A stretch of DNA of 14,643 nucleotides from Flavobacteriales bacterium (GCA_008016945.1 SSGN01000036.1:1-14643), one strand, 5' to 3'. Counted from the stretch's first letter, positions 8,124 through 14,643 are shown. Program-made: numbers and translations. The notes: a model not told the origin generated them from the sequence alone.

Positions 8124-8720
8124 TCAGCTCTTCTTGCGTTGATCCCAGGTGCCGTACCGCACCGTGATCGGCGGGCGGTCCGCAGGAACCTCGCGCAACG
8201 GCTCACACGGCTTCAGGGTGGCGTGCAGCTCGGCGGGCAGGGCCTGGTACAGTCGGGTGCCTTCGGTCTTCCACGTGATCATCGCCTCGCTCACGTCCTT
8301 CACCACCTTCGCGGGGTTGCCCACGATCACCTTGCGGGGTTCCCACACGCTACCGGCCGGCAGGAAGGAGAGGGCCCCCACGATGCACTCCTCGCCCAGC
8401 ACCACATCGTCCATCAATACGGCATTCATGCCCACCATGCAGTTGCGGCCCACATGCGCACCGTGGATGATGGCGCCGTGGCCGATGTGCGCGCTCTCCT
8501 CAAGCCGAACGGTGACCCCGGGGAACATGTGGATGGTGCAGTGCTCCTGCACATTGCAGCCATCGGCGATCTCGATGGCCCCCCAATCGCCGCGCAGGGC
8601 CGCACCCGGACCGATGTACACATCGCGGCCGATCACCACGTGCCCGGTGACCACCGCTTGGGGGTGAACGAACGCCGAGGGATGGACCACGGGGCGATAT
8701 CCGTTGAATTCGTACAGCAT
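8124..8720 (-). CDS. PaaY/CaiE-type hexapeptide-repeat protein, gamma-carbonic-anhydrase-like
   Basis: A 198-residue left-handed beta-helix protein. Residues about 14-140 carry hexapeptide repeats, and a helical C-terminus (about 140-185) follows. Diagnostic motifs are PVVHPSAFVHP, YIGPGAALRGDWG, NVQEHCTIH, HIGHGAIIHG and VGMNAVLMDDVVLGEE. The three zinc-ligand histidines of gamma-carbonic anhydrases can be matched to the His of CTIH and the two of HIGHGAIIHG. The C-terminal pattern WKxEGTRLYQ and EPLREV is shared with PaaY, a thioesterase-like protein of phenylacetate breakdown, and with CaiE of carnitine metabolism. No paa or cai gene is near, so neither pathway role can be assumed; stand-alone members may hydrate CO2 or hydrolyse thioesters. 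The ATG at 8720 begins at the conserved Y-x-F-x-G; an upstream TTG at 8750 is unlikely. It is divergent from the DUF47-pit operon, sharing a 134-base control region. Confidence 0.88.
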   Translation of the reverse strand: MLYEFNGYRPVVHPSAFVHPQAVVTGHVVIGRDVYIGPGAALRGDWGAIEIADGCNVQEHCTIHMFPGVTVRLEESAHIGHGAIIHGAHVGRNCMVGMNAVLMDDVVLGEECIVGALSFLPAGSVWEPRKVIVGNPAKVVKDVSEAMITWKTEGTRLYQALPAELHATLKPCEPLREVPADRPPITVRYGTWDQRKKS

Positions 8721-8745
8721 GGAGGCCAAAGAAAGGCGGTTCAAG

Positions 8746-8757
8746 GTCAAGGTTGAC
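8746..8757. promoter_or_regulatory. Small perfect inverted repeat in the paaY-like/DUF47 control region
   Basis: GTCAA, GG, TTGAC forms a perfect 5-2-5 palindrome 26 bases upstream of the paaY-like start. It overlaps a tandem TCAAGG TCAAGG (8741-8752). Such symmetry suits a dimeric regulator, but short palindromes arise by chance, so support is weak. Confidence 0.25.
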
Positions 8758-8772
8758 AGGACCTACCCGCAA

Positions 8773-8794
8773 TGTTAAGGTTGTATTAAGGCTG
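8773..8794 (+). promoter_or_regulatory. Candidate Pho-type operator (11-bp direct repeat)
   Basis: Two adjacent 11-mers, TGTTAAGGTTG (8773-8783) and TATTAAGGCTG (8784-8794), agree at nine of eleven positions, with the TTAAGG cores exactly one helical turn apart. PhoB/PhoP-type regulators bind direct repeats with this 11-bp period, usually just upstream of the promoter. Here the pair ends 12 bases before the -33 TTG of the DUF47-pit operon, the position expected for an activator of a phosphate gene. The core differs from the E. coli and Bacillus consensus, and no PhoB gene is in view. Confidence 0.45.
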
Positions 8795-8806
8795 GGGCGG
8801 CTTACC

Positions 8807-8835
8807 TTGACCAACAGGACAGCCGGGTACATTTG
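8807..8835 (+). promoter_or_regulatory. Bacteroidota-type promoter of the DUF47-pit operon
   Basis: TTG (8807-8809), 18 bases, then TACATTTG (8828-8835): the -7 box and spacing are identical to those of the prolyl oligopeptidase promoter. The ATG at 8855 follows after 19 bases, giving a very short leader. Confidence 0.75.
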
Positions 8836-8854
8836 GCCCGCGAAACCGCGACCC

Positions 8855-9505
8855 ATGGCACTGGACAACCTGCTGAGCTTCTTCAAACCCCGCGATCGGG
8901 TGTTCTTCTTCCATTTCGAGGCCAGCGCCGCCAACGTGTTGAAGATGTCCGAGGACCTCATCGCCATCATGGCCACCATGCCCGGGTCGCAACGGGTGGC
9001 GCTGCTGGAGCGCCTGGAGATCGCCGAGCATGCCAACGACGACCTTACGCACACCATCTTCACCGACCTGGCGCGCAACTTCATCACGCCGATCGACCGG
9101 GAGGACATCCACCAGCTGGCCACCAGCCTGGATGACGTGGCCGACTTCATCTTCGCGGCGGCCAAGAACCTGGAGCTCTTCGGGATCCGCCAGCCCGACG
9201 AGACCTGCCGTGAGCTGGCCCGCCTGGTGAACGAAGGCTGCCAGATCGTGCAGATGGCCGTGCAGAGCTTGCGCACCATGCACAAGAGCAGCGGTGTCGA
9301 TAACCGGTTCGTGGTGCGGATCAACAGCATGGAGAACCAGGCGGACGAGGTCTACGACCGGGCCATTCAGCACCTGTTCGCCACCGAAAAGGATCCGATC
9401 GAGCTGATCCGGATGCGCGACATCTACTCCACCCTGGAACTGGCCACGGACAAGTGCGAGGACGTGGGCAATGTGATCGAGTCCATCATGTTGAAGTACG
9501 CCTAA
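8855..9505 (+). CDS. DUF47 family PhoU-like protein, Pit accessory
   Basis: A 216-residue all-helical protein of the DUF47 (TIGR00153, PhoU-like) family, which typically sits beside Pit transporters and is thought to modulate phosphate uptake. Two PhoU-like three-helix units are suggested by acidic metal-site motifs: E-H-x-x-D-D (58-63), D-R-E-D (81-84) with D-D-x-x-D (93-97) in the first half, and E-N-Q-A-D-E (160-165) with E-L-A-T-D-K-x-E-D (195-203) in the second. Length is normal for the family. The start at 8855 (MALDNLLSFF) is chosen because the family begins there and the promoter lies 19 bases upstream; the open frame before it runs through the promoter. The pit gene starts six bases after the stop, so the two form one operon. 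It is cytoplasmic and probably peripheral to the membrane through Pit. Confidence 0.93.
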   Translation: MALDNLLSFFKPRDRVFFFHFEASAANVLKMSEDLIAIMATMPGSQRVALLERLEIAEHANDDLTHTIFTDLARNFITPIDREDIHQLATSLDDVADFIFAAAKNLELFGIRQPDETCRELARLVNEGCQIVQMAVQSLRTMHKSSGVDNRFVVRINSMENQADEVYDRAIQHLFATEKDPIELIRMRDIYSTLELATDKCEDVGNVIESIMLKYA

Positions 9506-9511
9506 GGGCAC

Positions 9512-10645
9512 ATGACGCTACTGATCGTCATCATCGTTCTGGCCCTGGTGTTCGACTACATCAACGGCTTCCACGACGCGGCCAACTCCATCGCCACCAT
9601 CGTGAGCACCAAGGTGCTCACTCCGTTCCAGGCGGTGATCTGGGCCGCCGCCTTCAACTTCGTCGCCTACTTCATCTTCAGCGATCACCACGTGGCCAAT
9701 ACCGTGGCCAAGACCGTGCACGAGGAGTTCATCACCCTGCGGGTGGTCCTGGCCGGGCTCATCGCGGCCATCACCTGGAACCTGATCACCTGGTGGTACG
9801 GCATCCCCAGCAGCTCGTCCCACACCTTGATCGGCGGCTTCGCGGGCGCGGCCCTCGCCGGTGCGGGGTTCGATATCGACAGCATCGCCCTGGATAAGAT
9901 CGGCATCATCGCCCTCTTCATCTTCCTCGCACCGCTGGTGGGCATGGTCATCTCCATCTTCATCACCCTGGTCACTTTGGTGCAGAAACTGTGGCTGCGC
10001 CTGCTCATGATCTCCGGGGCCACGGTCGTCACCTGCATGTTCGTGCTCAAGAACAACGACCTGCGCATCGCCATGGCCGTGTTCTCCTTGGTCTTCATGA
10101 TCGTGTATGCCTGGGACATGACCCGTCGCCAGCCCAGTGCCGCGCGCACGGCCAACCTCTATAAGCGGCTCCAGCTGCTCAGTTCGGCGGCCTTCAGCAT
10201 CGGGCATGGGGGCAACGATGCGCAGAAAGTGATGGGTATCATCATGGTGGCCATGGTGGCCAGCGGCCAGAAGGAGAGTCTGGACGACATGCCCAACTGG
10301 GTACCACTGGCGTGCTACACCGCCATTGGCCTGGGCACCCTCAGCGGTGGTTGGAAGATCGTGAAGACCATGGGGTCTCGGATCACCAAGGTATCTCCGC
10401 TCGAAGGGGTGTGCGCGGAAAGTGCGGGTGCCATGACGCTGTATATGACCGAGCAGATGGGGATCCCGGTGAGCACCACGCACACCATCACCGGTGCCAT
10501 CATCGGGGTGGGGGCCACCAAACGGTTCAGCGCCGTGCGTTGGGGGGTCACCGTACGCCTGCTGTGGGCCTGGGTGCTCACCATACCCGTGAGTGCCTTG
10601 CTCGCCTTCATCGCCTACTGGGTGGCGGGCTTGTTCGGGATCTGA
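9512..10645 (+). CDS. pit: Inorganic phosphate transporter, PiT family
   Basis: A 377-residue, roughly ten-helix secondary transporter that takes up phosphate, as a metal-phosphate complex or with sodium or protons. Both halves of the PiT inverted duplication are present. The first signature, GFHDAANS (19-26), pairs with GHGGNDAQKVMG (231-242), and PSSSSHTLIGG (99-109) pairs with PVSTTHTITGA (319-329). The aspartates and asparagines of the two signatures are the known functional residues. A cytoplasmic connection (about 202-218) separates the halves; the long loop found in many PiT proteins is absent, and the protein is short but within range for bacterial members. It is second in the operon after DUF47, with AAGGG overlapping the preceding stop. 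Because DUF47 and a candidate Pho operator precede it, phosphate-responsive expression is likely. The ion coupled to transport cannot be told from sequence. Confidence 0.95.
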   Translation: MTLLIVIIVLALVFDYINGFHDAANSIATIVSTKVLTPFQAVIWAAAFNFVAYFIFSDHHVANTVAKTVHEEFITLRVVLAGLIAAITWNLITWWYGIPSSSSHTLIGGFAGAALAGAGFDIDSIALDKIGIIALFIFLAPLVGMVISIFITLVTLVQKLWLRLLMISGATVVTCMFVLKNNDLRIAMAVFSLVFMIVYAWDMTRRQPSAARTANLYKRLQLLSSAAFSIGHGGNDAQKVMGIIMVAMVASGQKESLDDMPNWVPLACYTAIGLGTLSGGWKIVKTMGSRITKVSPLEGVCAESAGAMTLYMTEQMGIPVSTTHTITGAIIGVGATKRFSAVRWGVTVRLLWAWVLTIPVSALLAFIAYWVAGLFGI

Positions 10646-10700
10646 TCCCAGGACTACTGGGTCATCTTCCCACCAGCCTACCGCCTCTTCTCCCGGCTCC

Positions 10701-10876
10701 GGCACTCCTCTGCGTCCTCTGCGCCTCTGCGTGATCCGCATTCCTCGCCCTCGGCACCCCCGGCACTCCTCTGCGTCCTCTGCGCCACTGCGTGATCCGC
10801 ATTCCTCGCCCTCGGCACCCCCGGCCCTCCTCTGCGTCCTCAGCGCCTCTGCGTGATCCGCATTCCTCGCTCTCGG
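10701..10876 (-). repeat. Three tandem copies of a 61-bp CGCAGAGG repeat
   Basis: Units begin at 10701, 10762 and 10823, a period of exactly 61 bases; the third stops after about 54. Units one and two differ at one base (10726 against 10787); unit three has three further substitutions. On the minus strand each unit carries CGCAGAGG, CGCAGAGGA, CGCAGAGGA, a nested eight-to-nine-base repeat, making that strand purine-rich. The core also contains TGCG-TGATC-CGCA, a short hairpin. Motifs of the GCAGAGGCGCAGAGGACGCAGAG type recur between genes in many unrelated bacterial genomes, where they are often mistranslated as RGAEDAEE or HAEAQRTQR proteins; this is from memory and no mechanism is known to me. 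There are no spacers, so this is not a CRISPR array. Confidence 0.92.
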
Positions 10877-11019
10877 ATCCACGGAAAGGCCTGCTCCAAG
10901 CTCCCGGTCCGTGTATCGGTCTGTGGAAAGAGCCGCGCATCGTAGGCCACTACTGAACGTCCGAATGGGTTTGACCCGATAGAGCTCGATCAGCCTTCTG
11001 CCCATCAGGGCCAAAAGGA

Positions 11020-11027
11020 TATACTTG
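11020..11027 (+). promoter_or_regulatory. Weak -7-like box before the acyltransferase gene
   Basis: TATACTTG differs from TAnnTTTG at one base and ends five bases before the ATG at 11033, implying a leaderless or nearly leaderless message. No TTG is seen at 17-23 bases upstream, so support is limited. Confidence 0.3.
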
Positions 11028-11032
11028 CCGAC

Positions 11033-12103
11033 ATGCGGCCACACCTGCCTGGATTGAACGCACTTCGGGCCGTGGCGGCTCTTGCGGTAGGAGCGGCGCA
11101 CCTCGAGATGACCAAGCGCGATCGCGGCATCCCGAGCGTCTTGGACCATCCGGGCAGCTGGGTCGCCGACCATCGTGTCGGGGTGATGCTCTTCTTCGTC
11201 CTCAGCGGCTTCATCATCACCTGGTTGCTCGTACGCGAGCAGGAGGCCACCGGAGGGATCGACCGCCCTGCGTTCTACATGCGCCGTGTACTACGCATCT
11301 GGCCGGTGTACTTCTTGGTCTTGCTGGTTTCTGGCCTCTTATTCCCGTTCACCCCCGGTTGGGATACGCTGCTGTTGTGCGCGGCCGGGCTACCGAACAT
11401 CGCCAAGGCGTTCGACATCGGCTGGGAGGCCAGCCCACAGATCTGGTCCATCGGGGTGGAGGAGCAATTCTACCTGCTTTGGCCTTGGGTGCTACCGGCG
11501 CTTCCCAAGCGTTGGGTGGTACCGTCGTTGCTGGGGTTCTTCCTGGTCTGGACCGTGCTACCCATCATGGTGGATCATGCCCTGTCGGATATCCCGGTGG
11601 ATACGGGGTGGCGGCGGGTGGCCTACCTCTTCTTCTACGGGGCCAAGTTCAACAGCATGGCCTTGGGCGGGGTGCTCGGGTATCTGTTCGCGACGAAACA
11701 CCCGGTGCTGCGTTGGCTGGCCTCCCCGGTGGTCGCCTATGGCTCAGCCGTGCTCGCCTTCGTACCCTGGTTCACCGGCCATACATGGCCTTGGTTCCAG
11801 GATGAGGTGTATTCGGTCCTGTTCGCCTTCGTGGTGCTCAACGCCGCCAGTGGTCAGTATCCGCGATCCCTCGATCATGGTCCGTTGGATCTCCTGGGAA
11901 GGATCTCGTACGGTTTCTACATGTACCACTGGATCGCGCTGTTGCTGATCATGTCCGTACTTGATCACACCCGTGGTATGATGCGGTATGACCTGCTCCT
12001 CTATGGCGGCGTGTTCGGCTTCACCATCCTGGTGTCCTGGCTTTCCTACATCGGCCCGGAACGGTACTTCCAGCGTCTGAGGTCGCGTTTCGAGCGGGGA
12101 TGA
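11033..12103 (+). CDS. Acyltransferase family 3 membrane protein (OafA/YrhL-like)
   Basis: A 356-residue integral membrane enzyme with about ten helices that transfers acetyl or another acyl group to an exported glycan. The family landmarks are in order: LNALRA (8-13, where GLRA is usual), the catalytic His23, FFVLSGFI (54-61), the RRVLRIWPVY block (84-93), WSIGVEEQFYLLWP (138-151), GRISYGFYMYH (289-299), and the terminal PERYF (342-346). The length is that of a plain AT3 domain; there is no C-terminal SGNH domain. The substrate is probably a surface polysaccharide, O-antigen or exported lipid, but the neighbours do not define it: a tandem repeat lies upstream and a GlmU-like sugar nucleotidyltransferase 43 bases downstream on the same strand. 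That neighbour suggests, without proving, a shared role in surface glycan synthesis. The ATG at 11033 starts the conserved PGLNALRA region. Confidence 0.93.
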   Translation: MRPHLPGLNALRAVAALAVGAAHLEMTKRDRGIPSVLDHPGSWVADHRVGVMLFFVLSGFIITWLLVREQEATGGIDRPAFYMRRVLRIWPVYFLVLLVSGLLFPFTPGWDTLLLCAAGLPNIAKAFDIGWEASPQIWSIGVEEQFYLLWPWVLPALPKRWVVPSLLGFFLVWTVLPIMVDHALSDIPVDTGWRRVAYLFFYGAKFNSMALGGVLGYLFATKHPVLRWLASPVVAYGSAVLAFVPWFTGHTWPWFQDEVYSVLFAFVVLNAASGQYPRSLDHGPLDLLGRISYGFYMYHWIALLLIMSVLDHTRGMMRYDLLLYGGVFGFTILVSWLSYIGPERYFQRLRSRFERG

Positions 12104-12146
12104 GGTGTGGTCGATCGACCCGTACCTTCGGCGCAACACCAGAGCC

Positions 12147-13340
12147 ATGTCCATCATCCTATCCGACGCCGGGCTACACCGCCACCTGCTGCCGCTGACC
12201 TATACGCGTCCGGTGGGGCAGTTAAGGCCGGGCATCCTGCGGATCAGCGAAGGTTGGTATGTACGCAGTGGGCTCTCTGTAGGACACCGCACGGAGTCAT
12301 ACCTCGAGGCGGCTTACCCGCTACCGTACGAGGCCTCCAACTGGGAGGTGGATGGCGGCTTGTTCCCGACCAACGACCTGGTGCGTGCCGTCCTGGACCT
12401 GCGCCCTGGAGAGGTGTTGGTGCACGAAGGGCGGGCACTGGCCTTTGGAGCGGAGGGCAAGGGGCACCCCCAAGCGGGAGATTGGGCCGCTCCGCCGAGC
12501 TACTTGCGCCAGGTGGTGTTCGCGGGGGAGGTGATCCGTTTCGAGCGGCCATGGCACCTGTTCCAGCACTGCGGCCGAGCCATCGCACACGACTTCGATC
12601 TGCTCACCGAAGGGCGGCGTTCGCAGCGCATCGCAGGCACCAACACCATCATCGGCGACCCGAACCTGATCTTCCTCGAGGAAGGGGCCATGGTGGAAGC
12701 GAGCATCCTCAACACCAAGAGCGGTCCCATCTATCTCGGGAAGGGCGCGGAGGTGATGGAAGGTTGCATGCTGCGCGGCCCTATCGTGATCGGCGACCAC
12801 GCACAGGTGAAGATGGGGGCGAAGATCTATGGACCCTCGGCCTTTGGTCCGGAATGCCGGATGGGGGGCGAGATCACCAACAGCGTGATCCTCGGCTACA
12901 GCAACAAAGGGCACGATGGCTTTCTCGGTAACAGCGTGCTGGGCGAATGGTGCAACCTCGGCGCCGACACCAACACCAGCAACCTGAAGAACACCTACGG
13001 CAACGTGCAGGTGTGGAGCGGTGCCAACCGTGCGATGGCCGATACCGGCCTACAGTTCTGCGGCCTGCTCATGGGTGACCATAGCAAGAGCGGCATCAAT
13101 ACCATGTTCAACACCGGCACCGTGGTGGGCGTGGCGGCGAACGTGTTCGGCGGCGGCTTCCCGCCCAAGCACATCCCCGGTTTCTCGTGGGGCGGGGCCG
13201 GGGGCTTCGAGCCGTACGACATCGAGCGTGCCTTGGTCACCGCACGCCGGGTGATGGAACGCCGGCACATGCACCTCAACACGCTGGAAGAGGCGGTGCT
13301 GCGGCATGTGTGTGACCTGGAGCGGGCGGCTGTGCGGTGA
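12147..13340 (+). CDS. GlmU-like sugar nucleotidyltransferase with beta-helix (Bacteroidota type)
   Basis: A 397-residue protein of the Bacteroidota GlmU-like family (NTP_transf_4 plus hexapeptide repeats). The N-terminal region (1-150) has the family's L-Y-T-RPVGQLRPGI opening (about 15-30), a central FPTNDLV (73-79), and the RFERPWHLF segment (131-139), but not the LxAGxGTRM nucleotide loop of classical GlmU. Residues about 163-345 form a left-handed beta-helix with repeated I/V/L-G patterns, including GPIYLGKGAEVMEGCMLRGP and the acetyltransferase-like SVLGEWCNLGADTNTSNLKN. The likely role is sugar-1-phosphate activation or acetylation in UDP-GlcNAc or related cell-wall sugar synthesis; the precise reaction is not established. 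The ATG at 12147 is chosen over the one at 12105 because the family starts with MxIILSD. TACCTTCG at 12123-12130 is a one-mismatch -7 box. The acyltransferase gene ends 43 bases upstream. Confidence 0.9.
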   Translation: MSIILSDAGLHRHLLPLTYTRPVGQLRPGILRISEGWYVRSGLSVGHRTESYLEAAYPLPYEASNWEVDGGLFPTNDLVRAVLDLRPGEVLVHEGRALAFGAEGKGHPQAGDWAAPPSYLRQVVFAGEVIRFERPWHLFQHCGRAIAHDFDLLTEGRRSQRIAGTNTIIGDPNLIFLEEGAMVEASILNTKSGPIYLGKGAEVMEGCMLRGPIVIGDHAQVKMGAKIYGPSAFGPECRMGGEITNSVILGYSNKGHDGFLGNSVLGEWCNLGADTNTSNLKNTYGNVQVWSGANRAMADTGLQFCGLLMGDHSKSGINTMFNTGTVVGVAANVFGGGFPPKHIPGFSWGGAGGFEPYDIERALVTARRVMERRHMHLNTLEEAVLRHVCDLERAAVR

Positions 13341-13521
13341 CCTCGCCACATGGCCCCAGGTAGGGTGCTCCGCTGCCGTTGCGGTGGCCCCCCTGCCCAT
13401 CTGTCACCTTTTGCCGCCCGGCACGAACCTTGCCTCCGTTGGCACACACATTGGATTTTACGCCCGGACCACCCTGCCTTGGGCGTGGATATCTTTACAC
13501 CTGACAAGCTGTCCATAGTCG

Positions 13522-14643
13522 ATGAACGACGATCGTCATACCGCCGGTGCCTTATTCAGTTCCGAAGTGCTTGAGAACGAGACCGAACTCATTCCGTTGA
13601 TCACGGCGGAGGACGAGGAGCAGATGAATGCGGAGAGCACCCCGCCCGAACTACCCATCCTCCCCCTGCGGAACACCGTGCTCTTCCCGGGCGTGGTGAT
13701 CCCCATCACCGTGGGGCGCGACCGCAGCATCCGGCTGATCCAGGATGTCTATCGCGGGACCAAGACCCTGGGAGTCGTAAGCCAGAAGGACGGCCAGATC
13801 GAAGAGCCGCGTGCCGAGGACCTCAACCGGGTGGGCACCATCGCCACCATCATCCGCATGTTGCGCATGCCCGATGGCAGCACCACGGCCATCATCCAAG
13901 GCAAGAAGCGTTTCGAGGTGATGGAGATGGTGAAGCTCGAACCCTACTTCACCGCACGGGTGAAGGAGTTCGAGGAGATCCGACCCGCGAAGGACGACAA
14001 GAGCTTCCATGCCCTGGTGAGTTCGTTGAAGGACCTCGCTTCGGACATCATCAAGCACAGTCCGCACATCCCCACCGAGGCCCAGTTCGCGCTGAAGAAC
14101 ATCGACAGCCCGAGCTTCCTGGTGAACTTCATCAGCAGCAACATGAACGCCGAGGTGGCCGAGAAGCAGAAGATGCTCGAGGTGGCCGACCTGCGCGAAA
14201 GGGCGAACCTGCTCCTGGCCCATCTCACCAAGGAACTGCAGATGCTGCAGATGAAGAACGAGATCCAGAGCAAGGTGCGCACCGAGGTGGACCGTCAGCA
14301 GCGCGAGTACTTCCTCCACCAGCAGATGAAGACCATCCAGGATGAGCTGGGTGGCAATCCCATCGAGCAGGAGATCGATGAGATGCGCATGAAGGCCGAC
14401 AAGAAGAAGTGGAGCCGCAAGGTGGCCGAGGTCTTCGAGAAGGAGCTCACCAAGCTGCAGCGCATGAACCCGGCCGGCGCCGAATTCAGCGTGCAGTACA
14501 ACTACGTGCAACTACTGCTGGAGCTGCCCTGGGGTGAATACAGCGAGGACAAGTTCGATCTGAAGAACGCGCAACGCATCCTGGATCGCGACCACTTCGG
14601 CCTGGAGAAGGTGGAGGAGCGCATCGTCGAACACGTCGCCGTG
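13522..14643 (+). CDS. lon: ATP-dependent Lon protease, N-terminal part (cut by window end)
   Basis: The first 374 codons of Lon, the cytoplasmic AAA+ serine protease that degrades misfolded and some regulatory proteins. After an acidic N-terminal extension of about 42 residues (seen in many Bacteroidota Lon proteins), the substrate-binding LAN domain begins with ELPILPLRNTVLFPG (43-57) and runs to about 245. A long helical region follows (about 246-300), including REYFLHQQMKTIQDELG (261-277), a hallmark of Lon. The segment LLLELPWGEYSEDKFDL and then RILDRDHFGLEKVEERIVEH leads to the ATPase domain. The window ends about 20 residues before the Walker A motif would be expected, so the ATPase and Ser-Lys protease sites cannot be checked. 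The ATG at 13522 has no Shine-Dalgarno; TATCTTTA at 13490-13497 is a weak -7-like box. No CIRCE or other heat-shock operator was seen upstream. Confidence 0.96.
   Translation, partial: MNDDRHTAGALFSSEVLENETELIPLITAEDEEQMNAESTPPELPILPLRNTVLFPGVVIPITVGRDRSIRLIQDVYRGTKTLGVVSQKDGQIEEPRAEDLNRVGTIATIIRMLRMPDGSTTAIIQGKKRFEVMEMVKLEPYFTARVKEFEEIRPAKDDKSFHALVSSLKDLASDIIKHSPHIPTEAQFALKNIDSPSFLVNFISSNMNAEVAEKQKMLEVADLRERANLLLAHLTKELQMLQMKNEIQSKVRTEVDRQQREYFLHQQMKTIQDELGGNPIEQEIDEMRMKADKKKWSRKVAEVFEKELTKLQRMNPAGAEFSVQYNYVQLLLELPWGEYSEDKFDLKNAQRILDRDHFGLEKVEERIVEHVAV

Larger units (their letters stand above)
10646..11032. other. Gene-free gap holding a tandem repeat array
   Basis: This 387-base stretch between pit and the acyltransferase gene is dominated by the 61-bp repeat array at 10701-10876. 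Right after the pit stop there is only a five-base-pair hairpin (10647-10651 with 10657-10661) and no T tract. The remainder, 10877-11019, shows no family-like open frame and no further clear repeat. Open frames crossing the gap are products of the repeat, not genes. Confidence 0.7.

Noticed and set aside
10647..10661. Terminator after pit
   Set aside because: The stem is only five base pairs (CCCAG with CTGGG) and no T tract follows.
10701..10876. CRISPR array
   Set aside because: The 61-bp units are directly adjacent with no variable spacers and no cas genes are near.
9518..11173. 551-codon minus-strand open frame across pit and the repeat array
   Set aside because: It lies antisense to a clear PiT transporter, shows low-complexity His/Gly/Asp/Glu-rich composition typical of shadow frames in high-GC DNA, and continues through the 61-bp repeats.
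13651..14511. 286-codon minus-strand open frame opposite lon
   Set aside because: The plus strand encodes an unmistakable Lon N-terminus; the Leu/His-rich reverse translation is a shadow.

Overview
The window reads as a chromosomal stretch of a high-GC member of the Bacteroidota, possibly of the Flavobacteriales; the exact lineage is inference. Three things point there. Two intergenic sites match the Bacteroidota promoter pattern (TTG, 18 bases, TACATTTG), and other starts carry looser TAnnTTTG-like boxes. Shine-Dalgarno sequences are mostly absent. Several families are typical of the phylum: a DUF4468 secreted protein, the Bacteroidota-type GlmU-like sugar nucleotidyltransferase, and a lipoprotein prolyl oligopeptidase. 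No rRNA, tRNA, CRISPR array, transposase or phage gene was seen.

Layout, left to right. A terminator hairpin (1-24) closes a gene lying outside the window, and a gene-poor stretch follows to 315. Two minus-strand genes come next: a HisKA_2-type membrane histidine kinase (2586-3902), then a prolyl oligopeptidase lipoprotein (316-2487) with its own promoter and a hairpin wedged between the two. A DUF4468 secreted protein (4152-4709, minus) is divergent from a NYN-domain putative RNase with a C-terminal cold-shock-like domain (4786-5712, plus). The minus strand then carries a compact signalling cluster: response regulator (6802-7233), second response regulator (6399-6776) and a soluble histidine kinase (5719-6402), the last two joined by an ATGA overlap. 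Upstream of it is a small four-helix DMT-family membrane protein (7284-7652).

The middle holds a small two-helix membrane protein shaped like a potassium-channel pore but with the selectivity filter replaced (7759-8118). A PaaY/CaiE-type gamma-carbonic-anhydrase-like protein (8124-8720, minus) converges on it. A DUF47 (PhoU-like) plus Pit phosphate transporter operon (8855-10645) has a clear promoter, preceded by an 11-bp direct repeat that looks like a Pho-type response-regulator site. After pit there is a 387-base gene-free gap with three tandem copies of a 61-bp repeat built on CGCAGAGG.

The right end carries an acyltransferase-3 membrane protein (11033-12103), a GlmU-like left-handed beta-helix protein (12147-13340) and the 5' part of lon (13522 to the window edge). 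Lon is cut shortly before where its Walker A motif would be expected.

The least ordinary items are the filter-less channel-like protein, the 61-bp repeat array, the candidate Pho operator and the NYN/cold-shock fusion. I did not see a defence island or an obvious new multi-gene system.
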